From Pseudomonas sp. RIT-PI-r (GTDB lineage: Bacteria; Pseudomonadota; Gammaproteobacteria; Pseudomonadales; Pseudomonadaceae), in assembly GCF_001297015.1 (NCBI RefSeq), contig NZ_LIGE01000037.1, positions 62,001-126,000 of the forward strand: a stretch of DNA of 64,000 bases. The letters are read 5' to 3'. Positions 39,557 to 49,961 of the stretch are shown here, piece by piece. The notes beneath the pieces were generated by a model that was not told where the DNA came from, ran no database searches, and was given only the letters and a program-made list of their open reading frames with translations. Numbering within the stretch: position 1 is the stretch's first letter; every line of letters begins with the position of its first letter. A program made the position numbers and the translations under genes.

Positions 39557-40282
39557 ATGCTCGAGCCCACAGCACCGCCAAGGAAAGCACCGCTGACCCC
39601 GCCGCTGGATACGCGGCACCAGGTCGAAACGCCGGAAGGCATCGACCTGCCATTGCGTCCGGCCGGGTTGATGGTGCGTGCAGTGGCTTTCACGATCGAC
39701 CTGGGCTTGCGCGGGGTGATCATCGGCGTCCTGTTCATCGTCCTCGCCTTCCTTGGCAAACTCGGCATGGGCCTCGGCTCGCTGCTGCTGTTTGCCGTGA
39801 GCTGGTGGTACATGGTGCTGTTCGAAGTACTGCGCCAGGGACGCTCGCCGGGCAAGCAGTGGATGGGTCTGCGAGTGGTCCACGATGACGGCACACCGAT
39901 CGGCTGGTCAGCCTCGCTGCTGCGCAACCTCCTGCGATTTGTCGACTTGCTGCCATTCGGCTATTTCTTCGGCGCCATCAGTTGCCTGCAGCACCCGAGC
40001 TTCAAACGCCTCGGCGACATCGCCGCCGGCACGCTGGTGGTTTACACCGAACGAGCGCTCAACCGTCCACAATTACCCGGCGCCGAACCTCGGCGTGCAC
40101 CGGTCCCGCTGACCCTCAACGAACAACGCGCGGTACTCGGTTTTGCCGAGCGTCAGGGAGAGTTATCACCGGCAAGGGTCAATGAGCTGGCGGCACTGCT
40201 CGCCCAGCCCCTGCATATCAGCGCACCGAAAGCGGTTACGGAACTCAACGGCATCGCTCGCGGCTTATTGGGCCCGATATGA
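39557..40282 (+). CDS. RDD family membrane protein
   Basis: A 241-residue membrane protein, first of a six-gene unit. An N-terminal RDD domain covers about 35-170 with the charged helix LMVRAVAFTIDLGLRG and SPGKQWMGLRVVHDDGTPIG. Two or three helices span the membrane. The C-terminal 70 residues are soluble. It overlaps the SpoIIM-like gene by four bases. RDD proteins are often transport- or envelope-related, with no single known role. Confidence 0.88.
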   Translation: MLEPTAPPRKAPLTPPLDTRHQVETPEGIDLPLRPAGLMVRAVAFTIDLGLRGVIIGVLFIVLAFLGKLGMGLGSLLLFAVSWWYMVLFEVLRQGRSPGKQWMGLRVVHDDGTPIGWSASLLRNLLRFVDLLPFGYFFGAISCLQHPSFKRLGDIAAGTLVVYTERALNRPQLPGAEPRRAPVPLTLNEQRAVLGFAERQGELSPARVNELAALLAQPLHISAPKAVTELNGIARGLLGPI

Positions 40283-41256
40283 AACAGAGCCTTTTCGAGA
40301 GTCGTCACAAGGCCGAATGGGAGCGCTTTGCACTGGCACTCGAACGCCTTGAGCGCGGCAAGCAAACCTCGCAGGTCAGCGGTTTCCCCAAAGCGTATCG
40401 CAGGCTTTGCCAGCACCTGGCACTGGCGCAGGAGCGTGGCTACAGCAGTTTTCTGATCGACTCATTGCAGCAACAGGCGTTGCGCGGCCATCAGCAGCTT
40501 TATCGCCATCGCAGTCGACTCGGCGCCAATCTGCTCAGTTTTATCCTCGCTGATTTCCCGCGACTGGTTCGCAGCGAATGGCCCTTCGTGCTGGTTGCCG
40601 GCCTGTTGTTTTTCGGCAGCCTGATCGGTGTCGGCGTGCTGGTTCATGCGTTTCCCGAACTGGTCTACAACCTGATTCCCGCCGATCAGGTGCGCGAGAT
40701 GCAAGGTATGTACGACCCGGTCGCCGGGCACCTCGGGCGAACCACCGAACGTGCGGCCAGCGAAGACTGGGTGATGTTCGGTTACTACGTGATGCACAAC
40801 ATCGGCATCGCTTTTCAGACCTTCGCCAGCGGATTGCTCGCCGGTGTCGGCAGTGCGTTCTTTCTGTTCTACAACGGTCTGGTGATCGGCGCCGTGGCCG
40901 GTCACCTGAGCGAAATCGGTTTCGGCCAGACATTCTGGCCGTTTGTGATCGGCCATGGGGCCTTTGAACTCAGCGCCATTGCCCTTGCCGGTGCCGCCGG
41001 CTTGAAACTGGGTTGGGCATTGATAGCGCCGGGACGCCTGACACGCGGCGAAGCACTGCGACTGGCCGCGCGCAAAAGCGTGTTGCTGATCTGCGGGGTC
41101 ATGCTGTTCCTGCTGATTGCGGCCTTCATCGAGGCCTATTGGTCGGCGAAAACAACTGTCACGCCGCTGACCAAATATGCCGTTGGCGCAGCGCTTTGGG
41201 CGTTGGTGGCGATGTACCTGCTGTTCGCCGGAAGGACCCGCCATGCGCCTGAGTGA
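40279..41256 (+). CDS. Stage II sporulation protein M (SpoIIM) family membrane protein
   Basis: A 325-residue multi-helix membrane protein of the DUF95/SpoIIM family, here in a non-sporulating bacterium. Typical stretches are FGYYVMHNIGIAFQTFASGL and WPFVIGHGAFELSAIALAGA. An N-terminal soluble helical segment of about 90 residues precedes the first helix. It overlaps the DUF4129 gene by 14 bases. Confidence 0.87.
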   Translation: MKQSLFESRHKAEWERFALALERLERGKQTSQVSGFPKAYRRLCQHLALAQERGYSSFLIDSLQQQALRGHQQLYRHRSRLGANLLSFILADFPRLVRSEWPFVLVAGLLFFGSLIGVGVLVHAFPELVYNLIPADQVREMQGMYDPVAGHLGRTTERAASEDWVMFGYYVMHNIGIAFQTFASGLLAGVGSAFFLFYNGLVIGAVAGHLSEIGFGQTFWPFVIGHGAFELSAIALAGAAGLKLGWALIAPGRLTRGEALRLAARKSVLLICGVMLFLLIAAFIEAYWSAKTTVTPLTKYAVGAALWALVAMYLLFAGRTRHAPE

Positions 41257-42799
41257 CGCCACCGTAGTGATCCGCCCGCGCACCACCTGGGAAGCCATGG
41301 ACCTCGGCGTGCTCATGAGCCAGCGCCATCGACGCCTGCTGATGAGCAGTTGGGCGATCGTCACCCTGCCGCTGTTTGTCCTGCTGAGTCTGCTGCTGTG
41401 GGACTCGCCGTCGCTAGCGATCTTCATTTTCTGGTGGCTGAAACCTGCCTATGAACGCCTGCCGCTGTACATCCTGTCGAAAGCGCTGTTCGGCGAAACA
41501 CCCACACTTAAACAAGCCCTGCGCGAATGGCCGCGCCTGCTCAAGCCACAACTGCTGGCCAGCCTGACCTGGCGACGCCTGAGTCTGAGCCGCAGCTTTT
41601 CGATGCCGGTGATGCAACTCGAGGGCCTCGACGGCACTGCTCGTCAACAACGCCTGCAAGTGTTGTTGCAACGCAATGCGGGCGCCGCGCAATGGCTGAC
41701 CATCATTGGCGTGCACCTGGAAACCGCGCTGTGGATCGGCTTGATGGTGCTGTTCTACATGCTGCTGCCACAGCAGATCGAAACCGATTGGGACTGGCAG
41801 ACCCTGATCCTCTCCGCCGATCATCAATGGCGCTGGCTGGAACATCTGACCAACGCTTTTTACGCGCTGATCCTCGTGCTCTGGGAACCGATCTATGTCG
41901 CCTGCGGCTTCAGCCTTTACCTCAACCGCCGCACGCAGCTGGAAGCCTGGGACATTGAACTGGTGTTTCGTCGCTTGCGCCAACGCCTGAACAACGGTGC
42001 GCTCGGTCTGCTGCTGGTGATCTGTCTGGTTCTGCCGAATCTGCAACCGGCATGGGCCGCTGAAACCACCAATACTGACGATGCCCCGAGCGCTCCTCGC
42101 CTGCTCAATCAGCCACTGACCAGCCAGGCCTCGCACGACAGCATCAAGGCGCTGCTGGAGCAGGCACCGTTCAAGAACAAGGAGTCCGTCACCCGTTACC
42201 GGTTTGGCGACGACCCGGCCGCACCGGCCACGGAGAACAAACCCGGTGAAGCTCCACAGTGGCTGAAAACCTTGCTGGGCTGGCTCGACGGTCAGCATTT
42301 CAACGTTCTCGCCAAGGTCATTGAAGTAGTGTTGTGGGCCACGCTGATTGCAGCACTCGGCTGGCTGATCTGGCGCTATCGCGAGTTTCTGCGCACCTTC
42401 GTCAGTCGCCAGCCGATTCTGCCAACGCGCATCAAACGCCCGCTGCCACAACAAGCCTTCGGCCTGGACCTGAACCGGGAAACCCTGCCCGGCGACATTG
42501 CCGGCAGCGCCGAACAACTCTGGCTGAGCGATCCGCGTGCAGCATTGGGACTGCTCTATCGAGGCCTGCTCAGCCAACTGGTACACGATTTTGCCCTGAC
42601 ACTGAAACCCGCCGACACGGAAAACCAGGTACTGGCCCGCATCGAACAATTGCAACGCCCCGAACTGCTTCTCTACAGCCACAATCTGACCCGGCACTGG
42701 CAGAACATGGCCTACGGGCACCGGATTCCACCGGCACACCTGCAACAAGAGTTGTGCAGTGGCTGGCGCGCCCTGTTCGATCAGGAAATGGCCCGTTGA
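41243..42799 (+). CDS. DUF4129-type membrane protein
   Basis: A 518-residue protein with an N-terminal group of membrane helices (about 35-75, 165-185, 205-225, 250-270) and one more near 370-390. A C-terminal soluble DUF4129 domain carries LWLSDPRAALGLLYRGLLSQ, typical of transglutaminase/MoxR clusters. The start MRLSDATVVI lies inside the end of the SpoIIM gene. It overlaps the next gene by four bases (TTGA). Confidence 0.82.
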   Translation: MRLSDATVVIRPRTTWEAMDLGVLMSQRHRRLLMSSWAIVTLPLFVLLSLLLWDSPSLAIFIFWWLKPAYERLPLYILSKALFGETPTLKQALREWPRLLKPQLLASLTWRRLSLSRSFSMPVMQLEGLDGTARQQRLQVLLQRNAGAAQWLTIIGVHLETALWIGLMVLFYMLLPQQIETDWDWQTLILSADHQWRWLEHLTNAFYALILVLWEPIYVACGFSLYLNRRTQLEAWDIELVFRRLRQRLNNGALGLLLVICLVLPNLQPAWAAETTNTDDAPSAPRLLNQPLTSQASHDSIKALLEQAPFKNKESVTRYRFGDDPAAPATENKPGEAPQWLKTLLGWLDGQHFNVLAKVIEVVLWATLIAALGWLIWRYREFLRTFVSRQPILPTRIKRPLPQQAFGLDLNRETLPGDIAGSAEQLWLSDPRAALGLLYRGLLSQLVHDFALTLKPADTENQVLARIEQLQRPELLLYSHNLTRHWQNMAYGHRIPPAHLQQELCSGWRALFDQEMAR

Positions 42800-43955
42800 A
42801 CCGGCGTTCTCTGTGGCTGACCGGCGCTTTGATCGTCGTGCTGCTGGGCACGTTGAGCATCTATTTGTTCATCAAGGCCCGGCCTTATCAGGAAGTCGTC
42901 GATCACGGCCCCTCGCCAGCCGCGCAGGCCAATCCTTATCTGGCGGCAGAAATGTTCCTGCGGGATCGTGGCCTCAACGTCAGTCATGCCCAAAGCCCGT
43001 CGGTACTTGCCGATATCGACCCGCATAGCAACACGCTGCTGCTGTTCGGTGAGCGCTCGAAGATGCCGCCACGCGAGATCGATCAAGTCCTCAACTGGAC
43101 CCGCGCGGGTGGTCGACTGGTGTTTGTCGCCGAATCGCTGTGGGATGAGCGCAGCAAACAGAGCAATGATTTGCTGCTCGATCGGGTGCAGTTGCATCAG
43201 TTCCTGAGCAAGGACTTGAAGGATCCACCCGAAGATCAGGAAAAAGACCGCTTTGCGCAACTGACCAAGCTGTATCTGGAGGACGAAGACGCACCGGCCT
43301 ACGCCGGTTTCGACACCGATTTTCACCTCGAAGACCCGAACAATCTCGCGCAGGCCTGGGCCAATAGCGCCAAGGCCACCCACATGATGCAACTGGCCTA
43401 CGGCCTCGGCACCGTCACCGTGGTCACCGATGCCGACCTGTGGAAAACCCCGTCGATTGCCAAATACGACAACGCCTGGCTGCTCTGGTATCTGAGCGCC
43501 GACACTGCCGTCACCCTCATCTACAACACAGAACACGAGGGCCTGCCGAGCCTGCTTTGGCGTTATTTTCCGCAGGCTATCGTCGCCCTGCTGGCGCTGA
43601 TCGGCCTGTGGCTCTGGCACGTCGCTGTCCGCCACGGGCCCGTTCAGGCGCCGGCCCCGGCAGGTCGTCGACAGTTACGGGAACACCTGCGCGCCAGTGC
43701 CGATTTCATCCTGCGCCACAACGGCCAGCACACGCTGTTGCAAGCCTTGCAACAGGATGTACTGCGCCGCGCGCGGCGCCGGCATCCCGGCTTCGACCAA
43801 TTGAACGTTGCCGAGCAATGGCTGGTGCTGTCGCGCCTGACCCGGCAACCGACCCGCGCTATCAGTCAGGCCCTGAGCCCAGCGCCGAAACAGCGCTTGT
43901 CCGCCGCTGACTTCAGCCGCCAGGTCGCCCACCTGCAAACCTTGAGGAACACGCT

Positions 43956-43959
<4 letters not shown>
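42796..43959 (+). CDS. DUF4350 domain protein
   Basis: A 387-residue protein with an N-terminal membrane anchor (about 6-26). A periplasmic DUF4350 domain (NPYLAAEMFLRDRGLNVSHA, NTLLLFGERSKMPPREIDQV) follows. A second helix lies near 260-278 and a cytoplasmic tail comes last. The start is TTG, overlapping the upstream stop. Expected to sit in the membrane complex served by MoxR. No enzymatic motif seen. Confidence 0.82.
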
Positions 43960-44957
<998 letters not shown>

Positions 44958-44973
44958 CTATCTTTGCAAGCTC

Positions 44974-45047
44974 AAAAGATCATCGCCGTCGGCTGCTCCT
45001 GCGGGGCATCGTGACCGGTGCAGGAGCTGTCGCGGGCGCTGATCTTT
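44974..45047. repeat. REP-like palindrome between moxR and the DUF58 gene
   Basis: AAAGATCATCGCCGTCGGCT faces CTGTCGCGGGCGCTGATCTT, a roughly 75-base imperfect palindrome. Its end is 14 bases before the DUF58 ATG. It resembles the AAGATCGCAGCCTGCGGCAG repeat at 63635 and so is a third REP subfamily. It sits inside an otherwise overlapping operon. Confidence 0.7.
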
Positions 45048-45060
45048 GCGGTACCGCGCC

Positions 45061-46392
45061 ATGAAACCCTCGCGCCTTTTGCTCATCTGGCTCGCGGTTC
45101 TGTGCGTCATCGGCGTGCTGACAGGCACGCTGCGAGCTCTCGCCATCGAGGTGCCCGCCAGCATCCTGTCGATCAACTGGGGCTTGCTGCTGGCGTTGCT
45201 GACCTTGGCAATTTTCGATGCGGTGCGGCTGTATCGCCGGCCCTCGCCACGGCTCGACCGGCAAGTCCCCGGCAGCCTGGCGCTGGGGCGCTGGGGTGAA
45301 ATACACCTCGGTATCGAACACGACTTTGCCGAGCCATTGCGCATCGAACTGTTTGACCATGTGCCGGAAGGCCTGGCCAGCGAAAACCTGCCGCTGTCAG
45401 TCGAACTGCAACCGGGCCAGTGCTGCCAGGCTGGCTATCGCCTGCGCCCGCTCAAGCGCGGTCACTTCACCTTCGAACACTGCGAAATCAGCCTGCCCAG
45501 CCCCTTTGGCCTGTGGACGGCAAAACGCCTGGTTGGCCTCACCGACCACACCCGCGTCTACCCGGATTTCGCCCGGCTTTACGGCGGTGAGTTGCTCGCG
45601 GGGGATAACTGGCTCAACCGCCTCGGCGTGCGTCAGCGTCAGCGTCGCGGCCAGGGCCAGGAATTTCATCAACTGCGCGAATTTCGCGAAGGCGACAGCC
45701 TGCGCCAGATCGACTGGAAAGCCACTGCCCGCCAGCGCACTCCGATTACCCGGGAATACGAGGACGAACGCGACCAGCAGATCATTTTTCTGCTCGACTG
45801 TGGCCAACGCATGCGCAGTCAGGATGGCGAGCTGTCGCACTTCGACCATGCGCTCAACGCCTGCCTGCTGCTGAGTTACGTGGCCTTGCGTCAGGGCGAT
45901 GCTGTGGGCCTGTGTACATTTGCCGGCGATCAAGTGCGTTATCTGGCGCCAGCCAAAGGCTCGAGACAACTCACCGACCTGCTCAACTCGGTCTACGATC
46001 TCGACAGCGGCCAACGGCCGGCCGACTACCGGGCAGCGGCCAGCCAGTTGCTGGCCAGGCAAAAACGTCGGGCATTGGTGATACTGGTCACCAATCTGCG
46101 TGATGTCGATGATGAAGAGCTGCTGGACACGGTCAAACGATTGAGCAGCCAGCACCGGGTGCTGGTTGCCAGTCTTCAGGAGGAGGTGCTGGACCAGTTG
46201 CGTCAGCAGCCGGTGCAAAGCCTCGATGAAGCGTTGACCTATTGCGCCACGGTCGACTACCTGAATGCCAGTGCGCAATGCCGAGAGCAATTGATCGCGC
46301 ATGGCATTTCGGTCCTGCAAACCCGGCCCGAGGCGTTCGGGCCGGGTCTGGTGACGCAATACCTGAGCTTGAAAAAAGCAGCGCTGTTCTAG
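45061..46392 (+). CDS. DUF58 domain protein
   Basis: A 443-residue protein with two N-terminal membrane helices (about 6-26 and 33-50). The DUF58 signature is EFHQLREFREGDSLRQIDWK followed by ATARQRTPITREYEDERDQQ. A von Willebrand-like fold follows (IIFLLDCGQRM). It is the MoxR client type and completes the six-gene unit. Its TAG shares a CTAG palindrome with the stop of the converging toxin-associated gene. The start is ATG at 45061; a TTG five codons upstream is possible. Confidence 0.88.
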   Translation: MKPSRLLLIWLAVLCVIGVLTGTLRALAIEVPASILSINWGLLLALLTLAIFDAVRLYRRPSPRLDRQVPGSLALGRWGEIHLGIEHDFAEPLRIELFDHVPEGLASENLPLSVELQPGQCCQAGYRLRPLKRGHFTFEHCEISLPSPFGLWTAKRLVGLTDHTRVYPDFARLYGGELLAGDNWLNRLGVRQRQRRGQGQEFHQLREFREGDSLRQIDWKATARQRTPITREYEDERDQQIIFLLDCGQRMRSQDGELSHFDHALNACLLLSYVALRQGDAVGLCTFAGDQVRYLAPAKGSRQLTDLLNSVYDLDSGQRPADYRAAASQLLARQKRRALVILVTNLRDVDDEELLDTVKRLSSQHRVLVASLQEEVLDQLRQQPVQSLDEALTYCATVDYLNASAQCREQLIAHGISVLQTRPEAFGPGLVTQYLSLKKAALF

Positions 46393-49300
46393 TCCTCACT
46401 CTGCCCGGCCGACGGCGCCGGCCCCAAAGACATCGGATTGAGCGGCGATCGCTTGAGCAGGCGCGAAGCTTCCAGTTGCAGGGCATAAGCCCCACCAATG
46501 GTTCCCGTGCATTGCCAACTCAAACCCGCACTGGTCAATCGGCGATACGTGCCCAATGCCGGTTGCACGCTGGTCAACCCAAGTTCCAGAGCCGTTGAGT
46601 AGCCTTTCAATCCAAGACAGATGTCGCGATTGAGCAGGTGACTGGTGGCGTTGTCGACCGATAACCAGATGGTGTGTACCTGCTGAGTTCGGGGAAACAG
46701 GGTTTTCTCGCCCCAGACCGTTTTTCCGACATCGTTCAACTGAATCAGTGCATCGTCCCAGACATTGGCATTCATTGATGTGAATTTGAACAGATGGGAG
46801 CGAGCCGGATTCAGCGTCTCATCGAAGTTGTCCAGCATTGCGAGCACTTCGTTGTCTCCCGCCGCGGCCACCTGCCAGGAAAAAAACGCCCAGCCTTCGC
46901 TGTCCGTCACCACCCGAACAGTGCTTTGCCCGGTCCAGAAAATCACTTCAACACCGGAGGCCGCCTGGCGAGTGTCCGACAAGCGAATCTTCAGGCCCAT
47001 TACTACGCTTTCCCCTACTTGCGGGTCGAACGTAGGTTCGCGTACCTCGGCAATCTCGGCCCTCACGGACTTGGGCTGTTGGTCTCGCGCTGTATCCACA
47101 ATTTCCTCAAGAGGGTTCAAGGGCGGCAGCGCCGTTGCGGTATCCGGTGCAACGACCGCCGCCAGCACCGAGAACTCGAAGGTGAATGAAGGTGCGACGT
47201 CTGTTTCGTTGTACAGGCTCGGCACCGTGGCAACTACCGTAATGCTGCCCGGTTGCGTGGCGGTAAATGCAAAACGGGCCCAGCCATTATCTTCAGTCCG
47301 CACGGGGGTTGCAGCCCCCTGATAGGCAAAGCTGACTTCCGTTCCCGGTACGGCGCGACCGGTGTAGAAAGAGCGACTCCTGACTTCCAGAAAAGTGCTT
47401 TCACCGATAAACAGGTCAAACGTCGGCCCGCGCACTTCGGCGATTTCGAGCCGGTTATGGTCCAGCAACATCTTCATTGGCGGATAGTCGAAGTGCGCCT
47501 GCGGCAGGGTCACCGCCAGCGCCGACTCTGCGCGTTCAGTACTGTTGACTGCATCCAGCGTCCAGTCCAGGCCATTGCTGGGCAACTCGCGCGCATAGTC
47601 AGGAGCAAGCGTGGCATTGAGCGATAGGTTCGCGTCATTCACCCATCGGGCAGTGACATCCAGGCCAGTCAACACGCTTTCGGGATTGGGCAGGAATTGC
47701 AGGCGATGTTGACCGCCCAGACAGGGATAGGAAGTACTGGTGCCGTCCAGCGGTCGTTCATCAAAGCTGAATATCCCCTCGTCTTGCAGAACCGAGGAGA
47801 ACAATCTACCCGCCAATTCATAAGGCGTGATCTCTTCATGACACAGGTACAACAGAAAACGGCCACTGGTACTGGACGTAGAACTGACCTGCCAGGACAA
47901 ACCTTCTTTCGGCAAAAGTCGGGGAATACCCGGATCAGGCTCAACCTGAAAATCCACAACGGAGCCGTCCTCACCTATCAGCTCCAGATAAAACGGCTCG
48001 CCAACCAGAGTCTCTCCCACCGGTTTGACCAGCAATTCGACCGGTTCGGCATTGCGCGCACACAGCAAGCCAACCGTCCCGGCGGCCTCGCCTGCCAACG
48101 TCACCGCGGTCAATTGCGCTAGCGGATTTTCCGGCAACACGGTGATCTCGAACCGGTATTCGAGGGTTTGCTGGTCATAGTGACTGACAATCCTCGCTGT
48201 AACGGTAGACGAGCCTTCTTCCTGGGGGTTGAAGGCGTACTGCGACCAACCGTCGGCGCCCGTCGACAGCGTCTGGTCCAGCGTGCCGTCAAGAAACCAC
48301 TGTACACCGACGCCGCTAACGGCCCCTACACCCGGAACCCTCGACAGCACCTGAATCTGCACCGGCAACGCCGCCCCACCCACCGAAGGAAAGCGGGTCG
48401 GCAGCTTCACTTCCCCCAGTTCCAGCCAGTTATGCGCCAGTGCCAGCGCCTGCGGGGGCGAAGGCTGCAGCAACTTCGAACAACTGACATTGAATGTGAA
48501 AAAGCTGTCGCGCAGATTGCCACACGCCATCGTCCATACCTGTCCTGGCTCCTGCAGCGGGTTGCCGTCGTCCAGCAGCGGCATAAAGTTCATGCCCAGT
48601 CCGTCCGGAGTGTCCTCCCCAGCCCAATGCAACGCCAGTTCGGTGTCGGCCAGGAAGTGCTTCTCTGCAAATGCCAGCGACACCGCATGGTTCGCGCCTC
48701 GGCAAGGATGGGCCGTCGCGCTGCCCCAGATCCCATCGCGTGGAGGCCCGTCGAGGGCAAACCGGGCGCTCACCCAGGGATCCTCTTTCAGTACCCGGAC
48801 CGCAAACACATGCCGGGCTTCTTCCTTTGCGTAATAACTGTCGACCGACGCTTCGATCAGCCACTCACCAGCAATGTCGGGCGTCCAGATCAAACGCGAC
48901 TCGCCGTTCGGATCCGAAGGCTGAACGGCCAACACGACATCATCCTCACCATTGGTGCCCTTGAGCGTCCAGGTGACCTCACGGTTGGCCAGCGCTGTTT
49001 CGGTGTAATGCGCTTGCACACGGACTGAAAGTTCCATGTGCTGCGCGAGGTCGATCACCGGATACCACTCGGGTTCCTGCAACGCGATGACGTCGAGCTG
49101 GAAATGCCCGCAAACCACCGGCAACGCATAGGTGTCAGCGGTGTACTCACTTCGCACGCCCAGGGTGCGCTCGATTTCTGTGTCCTGAGTAATCCCGGCG
49201 CAGTTGATCGCCCAGGGATCGGTCACAGGATGCTCCCGCCCCCAGAGCGGACCGGCAGTCAGAATATTCTCGGGATCCTGCTCCGCATTGTCGACGAGCA

Positions 49301-49961
49301 GTCCCGCCCGCGTATCGATCCAGACACTGTCGCTGGCCAGTTGCAGAGTCATCTCATGCACGGCACCGAAGCACAGGTGCAGCCTGTCGTCGGACGGTTG
49401 TGCGACACCGTCGATTGACACACTGTCCAGTCGCAAGTCTTCAAGAAACAACTCGACGCGCGCCGAGGTGAAACGTACCGCACCCGGGCGACCCGGCCCG
49501 CCATTGTCCGGACTCATAACGGTGAAGGTGACGGTCTGCTCTTCAGTCTCCAGGGCAAGCGTGTGCGAATATTCGACCAGGTTAAGATCCAGCAGCAGGC
49601 CGTCAGGGCTGACTTGCAACTCAGTCGCCCTCTGGCGTGAAGGCACCAGCCGCAGATCCACCTCCCCGCCGAGTCCGGGATTGATCCGCAACGTACCTTC
49701 CGCGCCCTGGACTGCCTCGTAGGAAAACAGCAATTTGTATTCGGCCCTGCGCGGTGTAGGGCGCGGCCGCGTTGCCAGTGAGATGGACTGCAAGCCTTCA
49801 CCCATGTTCGTGGCGTTCATGAAGCCGATCGTTTGGCCCTGCCACAAACCTTCCTGGCGGCTGACCTTACGTTCGTCATTGATCTTCCAGTCACTCAGGT
49901 CCTGGATGAAATCGCCGTTAACGATGAAGTTGTGGCGGGCGTGGATAGTGTGTTCACTCAT
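46389..49961 (-). CDS. Tc-toxin-associated protein with lectin-like N-terminus and Ig-like modules
   Basis: A 1190-residue protein with no signal peptide or membrane helix. Residues about 1-165 resemble a carbohydrate-binding jelly roll (NFIVNGDFIQDLSDWKIND). Three modules start with a repeated phrase, LELGEVKLPTRF near 512, LEIAEVRGPTFD near 837 and AEIAEVREPTFD near 967. Each is followed by an Ig-like fold (ADGWSQYAF, EDNGWARFAF, DSEGWAFFSW). The ATG overlaps the TcA C-half stop by four bases, so it is translated with the toxin. No described Tc component matches this layout. It could be receptor-binding or chaperone-like; both are inference. Confidence 0.8.
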   Translation of the reverse strand: MSEHTIHARHNFIVNGDFIQDLSDWKINDERKVSRQEGLWQGQTIGFMNATNMGEGLQSISLATRPRPTPRRAEYKLLFSYEAVQGAEGTLRINPGLGGEVDLRLVPSRQRATELQVSPDGLLLDLNLVEYSHTLALETEEQTVTFTVMSPDNGGPGRPGAVRFTSARVELFLEDLRLDSVSIDGVAQPSDDRLHLCFGAVHEMTLQLASDSVWIDTRAGLLVDNAEQDPENILTAGPLWGREHPVTDPWAINCAGITQDTEIERTLGVRSEYTADTYALPVVCGHFQLDVIALQEPEWYPVIDLAQHMELSVRVQAHYTETALANREVTWTLKGTNGEDDVVLAVQPSDPNGESRLIWTPDIAGEWLIEASVDSYYAKEEARHVFAVRVLKEDPWVSARFALDGPPRDGIWGSATAHPCRGANHAVSLAFAEKHFLADTELALHWAGEDTPDGLGMNFMPLLDDGNPLQEPGQVWTMACGNLRDSFFTFNVSCSKLLQPSPPQALALAHNWLELGEVKLPTRFPSVGGAALPVQIQVLSRVPGVGAVSGVGVQWFLDGTLDQTLSTGADGWSQYAFNPQEEGSSTVTARIVSHYDQQTLEYRFEITVLPENPLAQLTAVTLAGEAAGTVGLLCARNAEPVELLVKPVGETLVGEPFYLELIGEDGSVVDFQVEPDPGIPRLLPKEGLSWQVSSTSSTSGRFLLYLCHEEITPYELAGRLFSSVLQDEGIFSFDERPLDGTSTSYPCLGGQHRLQFLPNPESVLTGLDVTARWVNDANLSLNATLAPDYARELPSNGLDWTLDAVNSTERAESALAVTLPQAHFDYPPMKMLLDHNRLEIAEVRGPTFDLFIGESTFLEVRSRSFYTGRAVPGTEVSFAYQGAATPVRTEDNGWARFAFTATQPGSITVVATVPSLYNETDVAPSFTFEFSVLAAVVAPDTATALPPLNPLEEIVDTARDQQPKSVRAEIAEVREPTFDPQVGESVVMGLKIRLSDTRQAASGVEVIFWTGQSTVRVVTDSEGWAFFSWQVAAAGDNEVLAMLDNFDETLNPARSHLFKFTSMNANVWDDALIQLNDVGKTVWGEKTLFPRTQQVHTIWLSVDNATSHLLNRDICLGLKGYSTALELGLTSVQPALGTYRRLTSAGLSWQCTGTIGGAYALQLEASRLLKRSPLNPMSLGPAPSAGQSED

